This document shows, in pieces, positions 61,849-64,000 of a stretch of 64,000 bases of DNA (the first letter of the stretch is position 1; every line of letters starts with the position of its first letter). This DNA comes from Leucobacter soli (GTDB lineage Bacteria; Actinomycetota; Actinomycetes; Actinomycetales; Microbacteriaceae), in contig NZ_CAJVAP010000015.1 of the NCBI RefSeq assembly GCF_910593785.1, positions 1 to 64,000 of the forward strand, read 5' to 3'. Below the pieces are notes generated by a model, which did not search any database, was not told where the DNA came from, and saw nothing but the letters and a program-made list of their open reading frames with translations. The position numbers were made by a program, and so were the translations under genes.

Positions 61849-62505
61849 TCAGCGCAGGAGCGCCAGGCACGCCTCCGTGTCGGCCACGGTGAGTTGCGGC
61901 GGGTAGAGCCCCATCACGTGCAGGGCCGCGGCGTGGTTCTCGGCCGTCGACCCGGCGCAGGCGTCCGCGGCGACGGTGATCCGCGCCCCGGCATCGGCCC
62001 CGGCGAGCGCGGTCGAGATGACGCAGCAGTCCGTCGAGACGCCCGTCAGCACCACGCGGCTGTCGCGGCCGACGATCCGCTCCAGCTCGCCGCCCCACTT
62101 GCCGAAGGTCGGCAGGTCGAGCGTCGGCCAGCCCGAGAGCCCGCGCGCCTCCGGTACGAGATCGAAGAGCGCGTCGTCGGCCGGGCGGTCCGCGAACGGC
62201 CACTCGGCGAAGTAGTCGCCCCAGCTCGTGCCCCGGTCCGCGGTCGGCAGCCAACGGGTGACGAGCACCCGGTCGCCCGCCGCGTCGGCCAACCGGCGGA
62301 TGTTCGCGAACGCATCGGAGAAGAACGGCGAGCCCCATGCGGAGTCGGGCGAGGCGAAGATCGCCTGCGGATCGATCACCACGAGCCAGGCCGCGGGATC
62401 CGGCGCCGCAACGGCGCCTGCATCCGCAGCCGCGCGCTCCGCGGCATCCGCGGCGTCGCCCGCAGCGGCGCCGGGCCCGCGGCTCACGCCTGCCTCTGAC
62501 ACCAC
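61849..62505 (-). CDS. Isochorismatase-family cysteine hydrolase
   Basis: A 218-residue cysteine hydrolase with the triad D45 (V-I-D-P-Q), K136 (F-G-K-W) and C161 (T-D-C-C-V-I-S-T). The family hydrolyses amides such as nicotinamide, N-carbamoyl compounds or ureides. The first about 35 residues are Ala-rich and not part of the domain. Start GTG at 62505 or 62502. It lies 22 bases downstream of an NCS1-type nucleobase permease, so an amide of a nucleobase-degradation pathway is plausible. Confidence 0.85.
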   Translation of the reverse strand: MVSEAGVSRGPGAAAGDAADAAERAAADAGAVAAPDPAAWLVVIDPQAIFASPDSAWGSPFFSDAFANIRRLADAAGDRVLVTRWLPTADRGTSWGDYFAEWPFADRPADDALFDLVPEARGLSGWPTLDLPTFGKWGGELERIVGRDSRVVLTGVSTDCCVISTALAGADAGARITVAADACAGSTAENHAAALHVMGLYPPQLTVADTEACLALLR

Positions 62506-62527
62506 TGCCGTGCCCCTGCCTGCGCTC

Positions 62528-63982
62528 CTACCCCTGCTCCTGCTGCCGGATCCTGCCGGCGCGCGCGAACCAGGTGACGAAGAACGAGAGCACGAGCGCG
62601 AAGAAGACGCCGAGGTTGGCGTAGGCCCAGTCGCCCTCCCTGCCCCCGATCAGACCGAGGAAGTAGCCCTGCCAGTTGTTCCACGCCGCATCCTCCGCGA
62701 AGAGGTTGACGACGAAGCCCCAACCGACGATCGAGGCGCCCGCGAGCGTGCCGATGGAGACCCAGTCCCACGCGCCGTAGCGACCGCGCGGGTCGAAGAG
62801 CGCATCCTCGTCGTAGTCCTTGCGGCGACGCAGGATGTCGGCGATGAGGATCCCGGCCCACGAGGCGAGCGGCACGCCGAGCGTGATCAGGAAGCTCTGG
62901 AACGGTCCGAGGAAGTCGGCGGCCCAGAACACGACCCAGATGGTACCGGCGGTGAGGATGAGGCCGTCGATGGCCGCGGCGCTGGGGCGCGGGATCCGGA
63001 TCCCGAGGCTGAGCAGGGTGAGGCCGGAGGAGTAGATACCGAGCACGGCGCCCGAGACGAGGGCGAGGACCGCCGTCAGGAGGAACGGGATGAGCACCCA
63101 GACCGGCAGGATCAGAGCGAGCGCACCGATCGGATCCGAGCCGATGAGCACGGCGAGCTCCGGGTCCGAGCCGCCGAGCAGCAGACCGAAGACGACCAGG
63201 ATGGCGGGGGCGAGCGCGCCGCCGACCGTGTTCCAGAGCACGATCGCGCCGTCGGACGCGGTGCGCTTCTGATACCGGGACCAGTCGGCCGCGATGTTGA
63301 TCCAGCCGAGGCCGAAGCCGGTCATCACCATGACGAGCGCGCCGATCACCTGGCCGGTGCTGCCGCTGGGCAGCGCCATCACCGCGGAGAGCGAGATGTG
63401 CGGGATCGCGAGGATGACGTAGAGGATCGTCACGGCGCCGGTGACCCAGGTCAGCACCGACTGGAGCTTCATGATCGTGTGGTAGCCGAGTACGGAGGCG
63501 GTCACGATGAGCGCGGCGACGATGACCGTCGCGAGGACCTTGAGCCCGATGCTGTCGCCGTCGCCGCCGAGCTGGGAGATCACGGTGGCGGTGGCGAGCA
63601 CGGCCATGATGGCGAGGAAGGTCTCCCAGCCGATGGACGTGAGCCAGGAGACAATGCCCGGCACCTTCTGCCCGTGGACCCCGAATGCGGCGCGCGAGAG
63701 CACCATGGTGGGGGCCGAACCCCGCTTGCCGGCGATGGCGATCAGCCCGCAGAGCAGGAACGAGATGACGATGCCGACGACCGAGACGGCCGTCGCCTGC
63801 CAGAACGAGATCCCGAAGCCCAGCACGAAGGATCCGTACGACATGCCGAAGACCGACACGTTCGCGGCGAACCAGGGCCAGAACAGGTCGCGCGGTTTGG
63901 CCGTGCGATCCGATTCGGGGACGATCTCGATGCCGGTGCGCTCGATGAGCTTCGACGTGACAGGGGTGGATGATTCGGACAT
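62528..63982 (-). CDS. NCS1-family nucleobase permease
   Basis: A 484-residue permease with about 12 membrane segments of the purine-cytosine permease (CodB-like) family: N-V-S-V-F-G-M-S-Y-G, the conserved G-F-G-L-G-W-I-N-I-A-A-D-W-S-R-Y and N-T-V-G-G. Proton-driven uptake of cytosine or a related compound is likely. The ATG at 63982 has GGGAGG 12 bases upstream, at the window edge. The isochorismatase-family gene follows on the same strand as a likely operon partner. Confidence 0.9.
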   Translation of the reverse strand: MSESSTPVTSKLIERTGIEIVPESDRTAKPRDLFWPWFAANVSVFGMSYGSFVLGFGISFWQATAVSVVGIVISFLLCGLIAIAGKRGSAPTMVLSRAAFGVHGQKVPGIVSWLTSIGWETFLAIMAVLATATVISQLGGDGDSIGLKVLATVIVAALIVTASVLGYHTIMKLQSVLTWVTGAVTILYVILAIPHISLSAVMALPSGSTGQVIGALVMVMTGFGLGWINIAADWSRYQKRTASDGAIVLWNTVGGALAPAILVVFGLLLGGSDPELAVLIGSDPIGALALILPVWVLIPFLLTAVLALVSGAVLGIYSSGLTLLSLGIRIPRPSAAAIDGLILTAGTIWVVFWAADFLGPFQSFLITLGVPLASWAGILIADILRRRKDYDEDALFDPRGRYGAWDWVSIGTLAGASIVGWGFVVNLFAEDAAWNNWQGYFLGLIGGREGDWAYANLGVFFALVLSFFVTWFARAGRIRQQEQG

Positions 63983-64000
63983 GGTCTGCGTGCGCCTCCC

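Overview
The window reads as chromosomal DNA of a very GC-rich actinobacterium. Gene content (class Ib nrdHIE/nrdF, IclR-controlled pca genes, many leaderless start signals, a small DUF7882-type protein) fits Microbacteriaceae; a Leucobacter-like genus is my guess and is not proven. No tRNA, rRNA, CRISPR array, integrase or insertion sequence was seen.

Region 1 (1-8 kb) holds a membrane-anchored HNH protein, a TetR regulator, a glycerate kinase, an IclR regulator (PcaR-like), pcaF, pcaJ and pcaI, and an MFS exporter. Region 2 (8-12.3 kb) is the protocatechuate operon pcaH-pcaG-pcaB-pcaD-pcaC. Region 3 (12.5-24.3 kb) is an almost alphabetical creJ-I-H-G-F-E-D-C operon, the p-cresol pathway known from Corynebacterium glutamicum: p-cresol is phosphorylated (CreHI), its methyl group is oxidised by a P450 with its ferredoxin and reductase (CreJ, CreF, CreE), the phosphate is removed (CreD), and the alcohol and aldehyde are oxidised (CreG, CreC) to 4-hydroxybenzoate. 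Region 4 (24.3-27.6 kb) has pobA (4-hydroxybenzoate to protocatechuate) and a second thiolase. Regions 1-4 therefore encode p-cresol to succinate plus acetyl-CoA. Four IclR-type regulators lie among them, and four promoters carry a related 15-17 bp palindrome, with TTCCACTCAGTGGAA as the best copy.

Region 5 (29-43 kb) is a second catabolic locus whose substrate I cannot name. It combines an esterase, an alpha/beta hydrolase lacking the usual serine nucleophile, a luciferase-like flavin monooxygenase, a flavin reductase, a VOC (extradiol-type) protein, a fumarylacetoacetate-hydrolase-family enzyme, a carboxymuconolactone-decarboxylase-family protein, an aldehyde dehydrogenase, a SnoaL-like protein, two small dimeric alpha/beta-barrel proteins, a complete RbsABC-type ABC importer and a TetR regulator. 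Several of its promoters share a GTACAG-containing element, which suggests one regulon.

Region 6 (43.4-64 kb) is mostly housekeeping: nrdF and nrdHIE with matching NrdR-type boxes but separated by a tail-collar-domain gene and a secreted zinc carboxypeptidase, then rlmH, an aminotransferase, an ABC exporter, glpK, xthA, trpS, an isochorismatase-family hydrolase and an NCS1 permease. Palindromic REP-like elements (GGATCCTGCG...CGCAGGATGACG) are dispersed between genes across the window.
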